A DNA stretch of 64,000 nucleotides from Sphingosinicella humi. Lineage in GTDB: Bacteria > Pseudomonadota > Alphaproteobacteria > Sphingomonadales > Sphingomonadaceae. The translations under genes and the position numbers were made by a program. Shown piece by piece: positions 1 to 10,367 of this stretch. Within the stretch, counting starts at the first letter, position 1. The number at the start of each line of letters is the position of its first letter. The notes beneath the pieces are model-generated. The model was not told the DNA's origin. It ran no database searches and worked only from the letters and a program-made list of their open reading frames with translations. The stretch covers positions 248,001 to 312,000 of the forward strand of contig NZ_QFFF01000001.1 of NCBI RefSeq assembly GCF_003129465.1. Direction: 5' to 3'.

Positions 1-267
1 CTCGACCGGATGGGCGGCCTCGTCCACTCCCAGCGCGTCCTCCTCGCCCTCACCCAGGCCGGCGCCAGCCGCGAGGACGCCTATCGCCTCGTCCAGCGCA
101 ACGCGATGAAGGTGTGGGAGTCGGACGGCGAGCTTTCGCTGATGGAACTGCTCAAGGGCGATCCCGAAGTCTCCGCGCTCCTATCGGCGGAGGAGATCGA
201 GGAGCGATTCGACCTCGGCTATCATTTCAAGTACGTCGACTCGATCTTCGAGCGGGTATTCGGCTGA
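1..267 (+). CDS. purB: Adenylosuccinate lyase, C-terminal fragment (gene begins before the window)
   Basis: Only the last 88 codons are visible; the frame is open to base 1. The residues after the first Met read GGLVHSQRVLLALTQAG and later NAMKVWE, matching the C-terminal helical domain of PurB. The enzyme splits adenylosuccinate and SAICAR with release of fumarate in purine synthesis and acts in the cytoplasm. The stop is followed by a strong hairpin, so transcription probably ends there, facing the convergent dnaJ. The identification rests on the family-typical C-terminal region because the catalytic signature lies outside the window. Confidence 0.85.
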   Translation, partial: LDRMGGLVHSQRVLLALTQAGASREDAYRLVQRNAMKVWESDGELSLMELLKGDPEVSALLSAEEIEERFDLGYHFKYVDSIFERVFG

Positions 268-276
268 ACTTTCCCT

Positions 277-299
277 CCCCCTGAGCGGACCTCAGGGGG
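277..299. terminator. Bidirectional hairpin terminator between purB and dnaJ
   Basis: A perfect 9-bp stem (CCCCCTGAG / CTCAGGGGG) with a 5-base loop lies 10 bases after the purB stop and 8 bases before the 3' end of the convergent dnaJ. There is no long T tract, so termination efficiency is uncertain, but the position between converging genes supports the role. Confidence 0.7.
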
Positions 300-306
300 A
301 CGATGA

Positions 307-1431
307 TCAGCCGGTCACTTCCTCCCAGAAGCCCTTGATCTTCTTGAAGAAGCTGGAGCTTTCCGGGCATTCTTCGCCGGTCTCGGTGGCGCGGAACTCT
401 TCCAGCAGTTCCTTCTGACGCGCGGAGAGGCGCGTCGGCGTCTCCACCTCGACCTGGATGACCATGTCGCCATGGCCGCGGCCGTTGAGGACCGGCATGC
501 CGGCGCCGCGCTGGCGGATCTGCTTGCCGGACTGGATGCCGGCGGGAATCCTGATCTCGTGCCGGGTGCGGTCGAGGCCTGGCACCTCGATCACGCCGCC
601 GAGCGCCGCCGTGGTGAAGCTCACCGGGCACCTTGCGAACAGGGTCGTTCCCTCACGCTGGAACAGCGGATGACGGGCGACATGGACGAAGATGTAGAGG
701 TCGCCCGCGGGGCCGCCGCGAACGCCCGCCTCGCCTTCGCCGGAGAGACGGATGCGCGTGCCTTCGTCGACCCCGGCCGGAACGCGGACCTGGAGCATCT
801 TGCGCTTTTCGACGCGCCCCTCGCCCCGGCAGCTCGGGCAGGGATCGGCGATGACTTCGCCGACGCCCCGACAGCTGGGACAGGTGCGCTCGACCACGAA
901 AAAGCCTTGTGACGCCCGAACCTGGCCGCGGCCGCCGCACATCTGGCAAGTGCGCGCCGACGTGCCCGGCTTGGCGCCGCTGCCGCCGCAAGGCTCGCAG
1001 GCCGCGGTGCTGTCGACCTGAAGCTCTACTTCCTTGCCGCTGAACGCATCCTCCAGCGTGATCTCGAGATCGTAGCGCAAGTCCGATCCGCGCAGCACAT
1101 TGCCGCGACGGTCGGCGTGGGCGCCGTTCATGAACTCGCCGAAGATGTTCTCGAAAATGTCGGAGAAGCTGCCGAAGTCCTGCGCCGCGCCGCCGAAGCC
1201 GCCATTCTGGAAGGCGGCCTTGCCGAAGCGATCATAGGCGGCCCGCTTCTGTGGGTCCTTCAGGCAGTCATAGGCTTCGGTGATGGCCTTGAACTTGGCC
1301 TCCGAGTCCCGGCAGCCGCCGTTGCGGTCCGGATGGCACTCCATCGCGAGCCGGCGATAGGCGGACTTAATCGTCTTCTCGTCCGCGTCGCGCGAGACCT
1401 GGAGCAACTCGTAATAGTCGGTGTCAAGCAT
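307..1431 (-). CDS. dnaJ: Chaperone protein DnaJ (Hsp40)
   Basis: Co-chaperone that delivers unfolded clients to DnaK and stimulates its ATPase. The 374 residues have the full type I layout: a J domain at about 1-70 with the HPD motif at 33-35, a Gly/Phe-rich linker (NGGFGGAAQDFG), four CxxCxGxG zinc repeats at about 140-212 (CEPCGGSG, CQMCGGRG, CPSCRGVG, CPSCRGEG), and the two-lobed C-terminal substrate domain. It lies downstream of dnaK on the same strand, separated by about 125 bases that hold a palindromic repeat element. It is probably co-transcribed with dnaK. No clear Shine-Dalgarno is seen before the start. Confidence 0.97.
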   Translation of the reverse strand: MLDTDYYELLQVSRDADEKTIKSAYRRLAMECHPDRNGGCRDSEAKFKAITEAYDCLKDPQKRAAYDRFGKAAFQNGGFGGAAQDFGSFSDIFENIFGEFMNGAHADRRGNVLRGSDLRYDLEITLEDAFSGKEVELQVDSTAACEPCGGSGAKPGTSARTCQMCGGRGQVRASQGFFVVERTCPSCRGVGEVIADPCPSCRGEGRVEKRKMLQVRVPAGVDEGTRIRLSGEGEAGVRGGPAGDLYIFVHVARHPLFQREGTTLFARCPVSFTTAALGGVIEVPGLDRTRHEIRIPAGIQSGKQIRQRGAGMPVLNGRGHGDMVIQVEVETPTRLSARQKELLEEFRATETGEECPESSSFFKKIKGFWEEVTG

Positions 1432-1454
1432 GGCCCGCCCACAAACACCACGGA

Positions 1455-1547
1455 GTTACCCCGGCGCGAGCCGGGGCCCAAGAACACGGGTTCATCGAAT
1501 AATCTCTTTCATCGGTGTTCCTAGGCTCCGGCTTTCGCCGGAATGAC
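1455..1547. repeat. Family A palindromic intergenic repeat, dnaK-dnaJ spacer
   Basis: Two GC-rich hairpin arms face each other: CCCCGGCGCGAGCCGGGG followed by CCAAGAACAC, and later GTGTTCCTAGG followed by TCCGGCTTTCGCCGGA. The same pair of arms recurs at 7571, 15241, 25772, 28157, 29169 and, degenerate, 31219. This copy sits inside the dnaK-dnaJ transcription unit, where it could act as an mRNA-stabilising or partial-termination structure (inference). Confidence 0.85.
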
Positions 1548-1556
1548 CCCATCGGT

Positions 1557-3473
<1,917 letters not shown>

Positions 3474-3546
3474 ATGATCCTCTTGTGCCCCAATAAGATA
3501 CCTTCCCGCGCGCTCACGAACGGGCACGCGGGTATCACGCAGAGCG

Positions 3547-3574
3547 ATATAGGGGCGCTTTCATTTGCGACAAG
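3547..3574 (-). promoter_or_regulatory. Candidate sigma-32 (RpoH) heat-shock promoter of dnaK
   Basis: Read on the minus strand, CTTGTCG is followed after 12 bases by CCCCTATAT. This is close to the classic RpoH pattern (CTTGAAA, 11-14 bases, CCCCATNT). It lies 74 bases upstream of the dnaK start. No CIRCE inverted repeat (TTAGCACTC...GAGTGCTAA) is seen here although hrcA is present nearby, so dnaK control is more likely by RpoH than by HrcA. This is a sequence match only. Confidence 0.7.
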
Positions 3575-3600
3575 AAGTTGGTCCGCGCTAAGGGACGCCC

Positions 3601-4074
3601 ATGCGCACATCTCCCATCTTCATTCTCGCCGCGTCCCTTGCTCTTACCGCCTGCGACGCTCCGAAATCGCCGGTCACCGCCGCCGAACCGGCCGAACATG
3701 TGGTGACGATCACCGACGCCTGGATCAGGCTGCCCGCGGTGAGCGGCCGCCCGGCTTCGAGCTATTTCACCGCGGAGGCCGGCGCCATGCCGGAGGAGAT
3801 CACCAACGTCACCAGCCCATCCCCCGGCCGCGTCGAGATGCATGAAACCATGGAGAGCGGCGGCATGTCGTCGATGAAGGCGGTTGACGTGGTCCCCTTC
3901 ACCGCCGGCGAGCCACTCGTCTTCGAGCCCGGCGGCAAGCATCTGATGCTGTTCAGCCTCGATCCCGCCGTCAAGCCGGGCGACACCCTCGCCCTCACCT
4001 TCACCTTCTCCCGCGCCCAGCCGGTCACCGTCGACGCGCGCGTAATCGCCGCCGGCGACCCAGCTCCGGAGTGA
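3601..4074 (+). CDS. Periplasmic copper chaperone PCu(A)C-family lipoprotein
   Basis: 157-residue exported protein. A signal peptide ends in the lipobox LTAC (Cys18), so it is probably a membrane-anchored lipoprotein. The PCu(A)C domain shows the metal-binding pattern HETMESGGM with a following M, then HLMLF near residue 115. These His and Met residues bind Cu(I) in this family, which delivers copper to cytochrome oxidase or handles periplasmic copper. It is divergent from dnaK, and the spacer contains the dnaK promoter. No copper-oxidase partner gene is adjacent. Confidence 0.88.
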   Translation: MRTSPIFILAASLALTACDAPKSPVTAAEPAEHVVTITDAWIRLPAVSGRPASSYFTAEAGAMPEEITNVTSPSPGRVEMHETMESGGMSSMKAVDVVPFTAGEPLVFEPGGKHLMLFSLDPAVKPGDTLALTFTFSRAQPVTVDARVIAAGDPAPE

Positions 4075-4096
4075 TGGGAAGCGTCTGCACAGTGGC

Positions 4097-4173
4097 CGTT
4101 CGTCCCGAGCGAAGTCGAGGGGCGTGCGTGAAGCCTCAGTGCCAGCGCGCCTCGACTTCGCTCAGCACGAACG
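4097..4173. repeat. Family B inverted repeat
   Basis: A long imperfect palindrome: arm CGTTCGTCCCGAGCGAAGTC and the matching arm ending CTCAGCACGAACG, separated by about 20 bases. The same family occurs at 9090-9165. It ends 10 bases before the start of the next gene, so it may overlap that gene's leader. Confidence 0.85.
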
Positions 4174-4183
4174 AATATCGCGA

Positions 4184-4639
4184 ATGACATCGCGATCGCT
4201 AACCGAAGCCGAACGCAATCTCGCCGCTTCAGTCTTCGGGCGCGCGATCGACTATGACGCGGTCCGCATCCTCCACCGCAAATGGTGGCCCTTCCAGCCG
4301 CGGCGGGTCACCATGGCGCCGGACGGCCATATCTGGTTCCATCCGAAGGGCGGCCTCTGGTGCGAGGATTTCTGCGCGCGGCCGCTGCACGTCCAGGGCC
4401 TCTTCATCCATGAGATGGTCCATGTCTGGCAGCACCAGAAGGGCATCTGGCTCCCGCTCGCCCGCCATCCCTTCTGCCGCTACAGCTACAGCCTGAAGCC
4501 GGGCTGGCCGCTGAAGCGCTACGGCCTCGAGCAGCAGGCCGAGATCGTGCGCCACGCCTTTCTGCTGCGCGAAGGGGCGAACGTGCCCGGAGCGCCGCCG
4601 CTCGAACAGTATCGAAGCATCCTCCCTTTCACCGGCTGA
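4184..4639 (+). CDS. Putative HExxH zinc-peptidase-like protein ('vgr-related' family)
   Basis: 151 residues. A central HEMVHVWQHQ fits an HExxH metal-binding motif with extra His residues, as in small gluzincin-like domains. Similar sphingomonad proteins are often labelled 'vgr-related', a name that says nothing about function. The start at 4184 is chosen because the upstream in-frame codons (4124-4183) lie within the family B repeat. There is no signal peptide. The 3' end overlaps the convergent serine hydrolase by 11 bp. Peptidase activity is not established. Confidence 0.6.
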   Translation: MTSRSLTEAERNLAASVFGRAIDYDAVRILHRKWWPFQPRRVTMAPDGHIWFHPKGGLWCEDFCARPLHVQGLFIHEMVHVWQHQKGIWLPLARHPFCRYSYSLKPGWPLKRYGLEQQAEIVRHAFLLREGANVPGAPPLEQYRSILPFTG

Positions 4640-5834
4640 GTCGGCCGGCGAGTCGTTCCTCGATCGCGCGATAGGCGGTGCGTCCGTGCGGCGGATCGTC
4701 GCCATTGCCGGTCGCGAAATAGGCGATGCCGACGCCCCGCTCCGGGTCGATCCAGAGGCCCGAGCGAAGCCCATAGGCATCGCCCGCATGGCCGACCATC
4801 GCCCGCCCGTTGCCGAAAAGATCGTCCCGGCATCCCGCCTCCGCCACGGGCAGGGCCTGGCTGGCGAGACCATAGGCGCAGTAGAAGCCTTCCTGCGTGT
4901 CGCCATTGGCGCCGTCGAAGCGCCAATGGGGCGCCAGCATCTCGCGGATGCTCGCCTCGCTGAGGAAGGGCTGCCCCGCGTGCCGGCCCTCGTTCAGCAG
5001 CAGCCGGCCCACCGTTGCGAGATCGCGCGCCGAGATCCTGAGCCCGCCCTGGGGCGAAAAGAGCGCCCCGTTGGTGCCGGGCTTGTAGGCGGCGAGATTG
5101 CAGGTCCCGTCGGCGGCGGGAACGACAGGACAGTCCGGCCACTCGCCCCCGAGATCGTCGCGCAGGACGGAACCGTCCACATCATAAAGCACCACCGCCC
5201 GGTCGATCGCCCCGTCGCTGCACGTCGTCCAGTTGAAGCAGGCATCGAGCTCCAGCGGGTCCAGCACCAGCCGCTCCATCAGCCGATCGAACCGCTCCCC
5301 CGTCGCCGCCTCCATCACCGAGGCGACGACCGGAAAGTTGAGGTTGGAATAAGTGAAATATCCGCTTCCCGGCGGATGTTCGGCATCGAAGGCGGCGGGA
5401 TCGGCGAGCGCCTCGCGCACGGTCCTGCCAAGCGGAACCGCGTAATCGATCCCGTCCCTGAGGCTCGAGGTGTGCGAAAGCAGCAGCCTCAGCGTAATGG
5501 GCGTATCCGGAAAGGCGGGATTGCGGAGCCGCCACCCCAGCCAATCCGATACGTCGCGGTCCAGATCGAGCACGCCCTGCTCCACCAGCCGCATCGCCCC
5601 CAGCGCCACAACCAGCTTGGAAATGGACGCGATCCGCACCGGATCGTCGATCGTGAGCGAGCGCTCCGTCTCCCGGTCTGCCAGCCCCGAAGCGCCGCTG
5701 TTCCCAATTCCGGACTCGTCGAACGTCACCCAGGCGTAGGCCGGCGAAGACGCGGGCGAGGAAAGTTCGGGAGAATGGGCGCAGGAGGCGGTAAGGACGA
5801 GGGGGATCGACCAAACAACGCGCGTCCATCCCAT
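4629..5834 (-). CDS. Beta-lactamase-family serine hydrolase, lipoprotein
   Basis: 401 residues. The N-terminus carries a lipoprotein signal with lipobox LTASC. The penicillin-recognising fold is indicated by SISK (Ser-x-x-Lys nucleophile motif), a YSN motif (TYSNLNF) and a C-terminal HAG (MVGHAGDAYG), as in class C beta-lactamases, D-Ala-D-Ala carboxypeptidases and related esterases. The substrate cannot be told from sequence, so resistance should not be assumed. The 3' end overlaps the HEMVH gene by 11 bp; grpE lies upstream on the same strand 45 bases away. Confidence 0.85.
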   Translation of the reverse strand: MGWTRVVWSIPLVLTASCAHSPELSSPASSPAYAWVTFDESGIGNSGASGLADRETERSLTIDDPVRIASISKLVVALGAMRLVEQGVLDLDRDVSDWLGWRLRNPAFPDTPITLRLLLSHTSSLRDGIDYAVPLGRTVREALADPAAFDAEHPPGSGYFTYSNLNFPVVASVMEAATGERFDRLMERLVLDPLELDACFNWTTCSDGAIDRAVVLYDVDGSVLRDDLGGEWPDCPVVPAADGTCNLAAYKPGTNGALFSPQGGLRISARDLATVGRLLLNEGRHAGQPFLSEASIREMLAPHWRFDGANGDTQEGFYCAYGLASQALPVAEAGCRDDLFGNGRAMVGHAGDAYGLRSGLWIDPERGVGIAYFATGNGDDPPHGRTAYRAIEERLAGRLSR

Positions 5835-5879
5835 CGCCTGCTTCCCCCCGATTATGCGCGCCCTTCCCGGTGAAGGGGC

Positions 5880-6422
5880 TCAGCCGCCCTTTCTCGCGAC
5901 GCCGACCAGGGCCGGCCGCAGCAGCCGGTCCTTGATCATATAGCCCGCCTGCATTTCCTGCACGATGACGCCGGTCTCGGTATCCTCGGTCGGGACTTCG
6001 ATCATGGCCTGATGCTTGTTGGGGTCGAGCGGCTGGCCCATCGCCTCGACACGGGTGATGCCGTTGCGCTGGAACACGCTGTCGAGTTCGCGCGCCGTCG
6101 CCTCGATGCCAGTGATGAGGCCGTTGATCTTCTCGTCCTTGCGCAGCTCTTCGGGCACGGCCGCGAGAGCGCGGTCGAGATTGTCCTTCACGCTCAGCAT
6201 GTCGCGGGCGAAGCCGGTCGCAGCATAGGTGGATGCGGCCTGTTTCTCGGCCTCCAGGCGGCGGCGGACATTCTGCGTCTCCGCCTGCGCGTAGAGAACG
6301 TGCTGGCGGACTTCCTCCAGCTCCTTTTCAAGCTCTGCGAGGCGGTCGAGCTCCTTCGTCTCGCCGGCGACCTCGTCCCGAGCTTCTTCCGTTTCACCTT
6401 CAAACTTCTGTTCGTCGTTCAT
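5880..6422 (-). CDS. grpE: Nucleotide exchange factor GrpE
   Basis: Releases ADP from DnaK. 180 residues: an acidic N-terminus, a long coiled coil (RLAELEKELEEVRQHVLYAQAE onward), and the C-terminal beta domain with LDPNKHQAM and GYMIKDRLLRPA, both family hallmarks. The start overlaps the end of hrcA by 4 bases (ATGA type), so the two are translationally coupled. Expected length and residues are intact. Confidence 0.97.
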   Translation of the reverse strand: MNDEQKFEGETEEARDEVAGETKELDRLAELEKELEEVRQHVLYAQAETQNVRRRLEAEKQAASTYAATGFARDMLSVKDNLDRALAAVPEELRKDEKINGLITGIEATARELDSVFQRNGITRVEAMGQPLDPNKHQAMIEVPTEDTETGVIVQEMQAGYMIKDRLLRPALVGVARKGG

Positions 6423-7462
6423 GCCATCAATCTCGATAGTGCTTGTGCCGTGAAATCCACCATGGGCACGACGCGGGCATAGTTCAACCGCGTCGGACCG
6501 ATCACGCCCACCACCCCGACGACCTTGCCCTCATGGCCACGATAGGGCGCAGCGATCACGGACGAGCCGGACAGCGCGAAGAGCTTGTTTTCGGAGCCGA
6601 TGAAAATCTTCATGCCGTGGCCGGCGCGGGCGGAATCGAGCAGGCGCGCGATCTCTTCCTTACCCTCCAGCTCGTCGAGCAGCTGCCGGACCCGTTCCAG
6701 ATCGGCCGCGGCGTCGTTGTCGAGAAGGTTCGCCTGGCCGCGCACGATCAGCACCGGCCGCTCGGTCCCGTCGCGCGACCAGACGGCGAGGCCCCGCGCC
6801 ACCAGTTCCTGCGACGCCCGGTCGAGCGCCGCTTCATCCGCCCGGATTTCCGAATCCACCCGCGCCAGCGCCTCGGCAAGGGTCAGTCCGGAGAAGCGTG
6901 CGCTGACATAATTGCCCGCCTCGACCAGCGCCGACGCCGTGACGCCCCTGGGCAGCTCGATCACTCGATTCTCGACGCTGCCATCCTGCCCGACCATCAC
7001 CGCCAGCGCCTGGTGCGGCGATAGCGGCACGAAACCGAACTGCCTCATCACCGGCTCCCGCTTCGGCACCAGCACGATGCCGGCGCAGGCGGAGAGGCCC
7101 GACAGCGTGGCCGTCGCCGCCGCCAGCGCTTCCTCGATCGGACCGCCGCGCTCGAGGCGGCCTTCGATCGCCGCCTTCTCCGCGGGGCTGGGCATCGAGG
7201 CTTGCATCATGCCGTCGACGAACAGGCGAAGCCCGCCTTCCGTCGGCACGCGGCCGGCCGAAGTGTGGGGGTGGCTGAGCAGCCCCAGCTCCTCCAGATC
7301 CTGCATGACGTTGCGGATCGACGCGGGCGACAGGTTGACGCCCGGCAGCTTGGAGATGGTCCGCGAGCCCACCGGCAGGCCGGAATCGAGATAGCCCTCG
7401 ACCACCAGCCGAAACACGTCGCGGGCGCGGTCCGTCATTTCGCAGATAGGGGTGGTGGACAT
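6419..7462 (-). CDS. hrcA: Heat-inducible transcription repressor HrcA
   Basis: 347 residues. An N-terminal winged helix recognises CIRCE operators (SPASIRNVMQDLEELGLLSHPHTSAGRVPT region), followed by GAF-like and dimerisation domains with SSVIAAPY and GVVGVIGPTRLNYARVVP near the end. It is transcribed with grpE, the usual arrangement in this clade. The start at 7462 (MSTTPICEMTDRARDVF) could instead be the inner Met at 7438. No CIRCE sequence was recognised upstream of hrcA, dnaK or dnaJ, so its targets (commonly groESL) are probably outside the window. Confidence 0.95.
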   Translation of the reverse strand: MSTTPICEMTDRARDVFRLVVEGYLDSGLPVGSRTISKLPGVNLSPASIRNVMQDLEELGLLSHPHTSAGRVPTEGGLRLFVDGMMQASMPSPAEKAAIEGRLERGGPIEEALAAATATLSGLSACAGIVLVPKREPVMRQFGFVPLSPHQALAVMVGQDGSVENRVIELPRGVTASALVEAGNYVSARFSGLTLAEALARVDSEIRADEAALDRASQELVARGLAVWSRDGTERPVLIVRGQANLLDNDAAADLERVRQLLDELEGKEEIARLLDSARAGHGMKIFIGSENKLFALSGSSVIAAPYRGHEGKVVGVVGVIGPTRLNYARVVPMVDFTAQALSRLMA

Positions 7463-7486
7463 GAGGGACTATGTAGTCAGCCTCCA

Positions 7487-7577
7487 CACGCTCGTCACCC
7501 CGCCGCAACGTTCGCCACCCGCCGCACGCTCGTCACCCCAGCCGCACACCCGTCACCCAGCCGCACACTCGTCACCC
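7487..7577 (+). repeat. Short tandem array, about five copies of an 18-20 bp unit
   Basis: Variants of CCGCACRCTCGTCACCCC follow one another upstream of rph (GCACGCTCGTCACCCC, GCACACCCGTCACCC, GCACACTCGTCACCCC and two more diverged units). The array abuts a family A palindrome whose first arm starts with the same GTCACCCC, so the array may be an amplified end of that element. Confidence 0.7.
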
Positions 7578-7664
7578 CGGCGGGAGCCGGGGCCCAAGAA
7601 CACCGCGAGCGGTGATAATCCTCTATCCGCAGAGTTCTTGGGTCCCGGCTTTCGCCGGGATGAC
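7571..7664. repeat. Family A palindromic repeat upstream of rph
   Basis: Complete copy: GTCACCCCGGCGGGAGCCGG, then CCCAAGAACACC, a central AT-richer segment, and the return arm TTCTTGGGTCCCGGCTTTCG ending CGGGATGAC. It lies in the divergent hrcA-rph spacer (7463-7747), which otherwise shows only the tandem array and about 80 bases of leader before rph. Confidence 0.9.
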
Positions 7665-7747
7665 GATATAGGCGCACTTGCGCCGCGGAAGTGGACGCGA
7701 GTGCCCGGCGAAGCTAAGTCGCCGGCCAAACAATCGAAAGGAAACAC

Positions 7748-8460
<713 letters not shown>

Positions 8461-8464
<4 letters not shown>

Positions 8465-9066
8465 GCCGCCGCCTCGAGCCCGGCAAGCTGGTCATCGCCA
8501 GCCACAATCCCGGCAAGGTGCGCGAAATCGCCGACCTGCTCGGTCCCCATGGCATCGAGCCGGTCTCCGCCGCGGACCTCGACCTCCCCGAGCCGGAGGA
8601 GACGGGCAACAGCTTCATCGACAATGCCGAGCTGAAGGCGCGGCTCGCCGCCGATCTCTCGGGACTCCCCGCCCTCGCCGACGATAGCGGGCTTTGCGTC
8701 GACGCGCTGGATGGGCGCCCCGGCATCTACTCCGCCCGCTGGGCCGGCGAGGGCAAGGACTTCATGGTCGCGATGGAGCGGGTCGAGGAAGAGCTGCTCG
8801 CCAAGGGCCCGGAGGCGGGCCGCAATGGTCAGTTCGTCTGCGCCCTCTCGGTCTGCTGGCCGGACGGCCATATCGAGAGCTTCGAAGGCCGGGTCGACGG
8901 TCTTCTCGTCTGGCCGCCGCGCGGGGAGAATGGCTTCGGCTACGACCCCATGTTCCAGCCGATCGGGCGCGAGATGACCTTCGGCCAGATGGACCCGGTG
9001 GACAAATATGCGATGAGCCACCGGGCCGTGGCGTTCAGCAAGCTGGTGGCCGGCCTGATCAAATGA
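8461..9066 (+). CDS. rdgB: Non-canonical purine NTP pyrophosphatase (RdgB/HAM1)
   Basis: Hydrolyses XTP, dITP and ITP to keep deaminated purines out of nucleic acid. 201 residues. Hallmarks: [11 protein letters not shown] near the N-terminus, [37 protein letters not shown], and the C-terminal SHRAVAF motif. The ATG overlaps the rph stop (ATGA). hemW follows after 13 bases. Confidence 0.97.
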
Positions 9067-9079
9067 CGGGTGCAGAATC

Positions 9080-10315
9080 GTGACAGATTCGTTCGTCCCG
9101 AGCATAGTCGAGGGGCGCCCCTCAGCGGCCGTGCCCGCGCCCCTCGACTACGCTCGGGACGAACGTAGACCCGGGTGTGAAGACACGCTCGCCCTGTACA
9201 TCCATTGGCCCTTCTGCGTGTCGAAATGTCCCTATTGCGACTTCAACAGCCATGTCCGTTCCTCTGTGGATCAGGAGCTATGGCAAAAGGCGCTGCTCGC
9301 CGACCTCGCCCATGAAGCGACCGTAGAGCGCGGCCGCAAGCTCGGCTCCATCTTCTTCGGCGGCGGCACGCCCTCGCTGATGCCTCCCGGGACGGTGGCG
9401 GCGCTGATCGAGGCGGCCGGACGGCACTGGGGCTTCGCGCCTGACATCGAGATCACGCTCGAGGCCAATCCGTCCTCGGTCGAGGCCGCGCGCTTTGCGG
9501 ACCTCGCCGCGGCCGGCGTCAACCGGGTCTCTCTCGGCCTGCAATCGCTGGACGATAGGGCGCTGCGCTTCCTCGGCCGCGCGCATGACGTGACGGAAGG
9601 GCTGGCCGCGCTGGAGACTGCGCAAGAGGCCTTCCGCCGCGTCAGCTTCGACCTGATCTACGCGCTGCCGGACCAAAGCGAAGCCAAGTGGCGGGCTCAG
9701 CTGACGCGCGCCCTCGCCTTCGGCACCGGCCATCTGTCGCTGTACCAGCTCACCATCGAACCCGGCACGCGCTTCGCGGCGCTGGCCGCCAAAGGCGAGC
9801 TTGAGCCGGCGGACCCCGATCATGCCGCAGCCCTTTACGAGCTGACGCAGGAGATGACCGAGGCAGCGAACCTTCCGGCCTACGAAATCTCCAACCACGC
9901 CCGCCCCGGCGAGGAGAGCCGCCACAACCTCGCTTATTGGCTATACCAGAATTACTCGGGCGTCGGCCCCGGCGCGCATGGCCGGCGCGGCGGCGTCGCA
10001 ACGCAGCGGCACCGGAAACCCGAAAACTGGCTCTCCGCGCTCGACAGGAACGGCCACGGCATCGTCGAGGAAATGCCGATCGACGGCTCCGCCGCCGCGG
10101 TAGAGGCGCTGCTGATGGGCCTGAGACTGCGCGAAGGTGTCGAGATGGACCGCATCGCCGCCCTCGCCGATCGCGCCTTCGATACAATCGTCGATGGCCG
10201 CGCCGTGGCCCGGCTTGCTGACCAAGGCCTCGTCGCCCGCGACGAACACCGCTTGCGCGTCACGCCCGCAGGAATGCTCCTGCTCGACGCGATCCTGGCG
10301 GAGATCGTCCGCTAG
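9080..10315 (+). CDS. hemW: Radical SAM heme chaperone HemW (coproporphyrinogen III oxidase-like)
   Basis: 411 residues from a GTG start. The radical SAM motif CVSKCPYC binds the 4Fe-4S cluster, preceded by LALYIHWPF; FFGGGTPSL and ITLEANPSS follow, and the C-terminal HemN-type domain is present. The family normally begins within about 10 residues of LALYIHWPF; here roughly 35 extra residues are encoded by a family B inverted repeat (9090-9165). An in-frame GTG at 9131 is an alternative start, also inside the repeat. HemW transfers heme to targets and is often misnamed HemN. Confidence 0.92.
   Translation: MTDSFVPSIVEGRPSAAVPAPLDYARDERRPGCEDTLALYIHWPFCVSKCPYCDFNSHVRSSVDQELWQKALLADLAHEATVERGRKLGSIFFGGGTPSLMPPGTVAALIEAAGRHWGFAPDIEITLEANPSSVEAARFADLAAAGVNRVSLGLQSLDDRALRFLGRAHDVTEGLAALETAQEAFRRVSFDLIYALPDQSEAKWRAQLTRALAFGTGHLSLYQLTIEPGTRFAALAAKGELEPADPDHAAALYELTQEMTEAANLPAYEISNHARPGEESRHNLAYWLYQNYSGVGPGAHGRRGGVATQRHRKPENWLSALDRNGHGIVEEMPIDGSAAAVEALLMGLRLREGVEMDRIAALADRAFDTIVDGRAVARLADQGLVARDEHRLRVTPAGMLLLDAILAEIVR
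9090..9165. repeat. Family B inverted repeat overlapping the hemW 5' end
   Basis: Arms CGTTCGTCCCGAGCATAGTC and GACTACGCTCGGGACGAACG are near-perfect complements around a short centre. No stop occurs in the hemW frame, so the element is read as extra N-terminal codons or forms the leader of hemW if translation starts inside it. Confidence 0.9.
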
Positions 10316-10367
10316 GCTGGGCCTGTCAAAACCCTTCGCTTTAAAGCTCAGGACGAAGAGTGGATTC

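Noticed and set aside
7487-7577. Possible CRISPR-like array
   Set aside because: The units are contiguous with no unique spacers, and no cas genes are present; it is a small tandem repeat.
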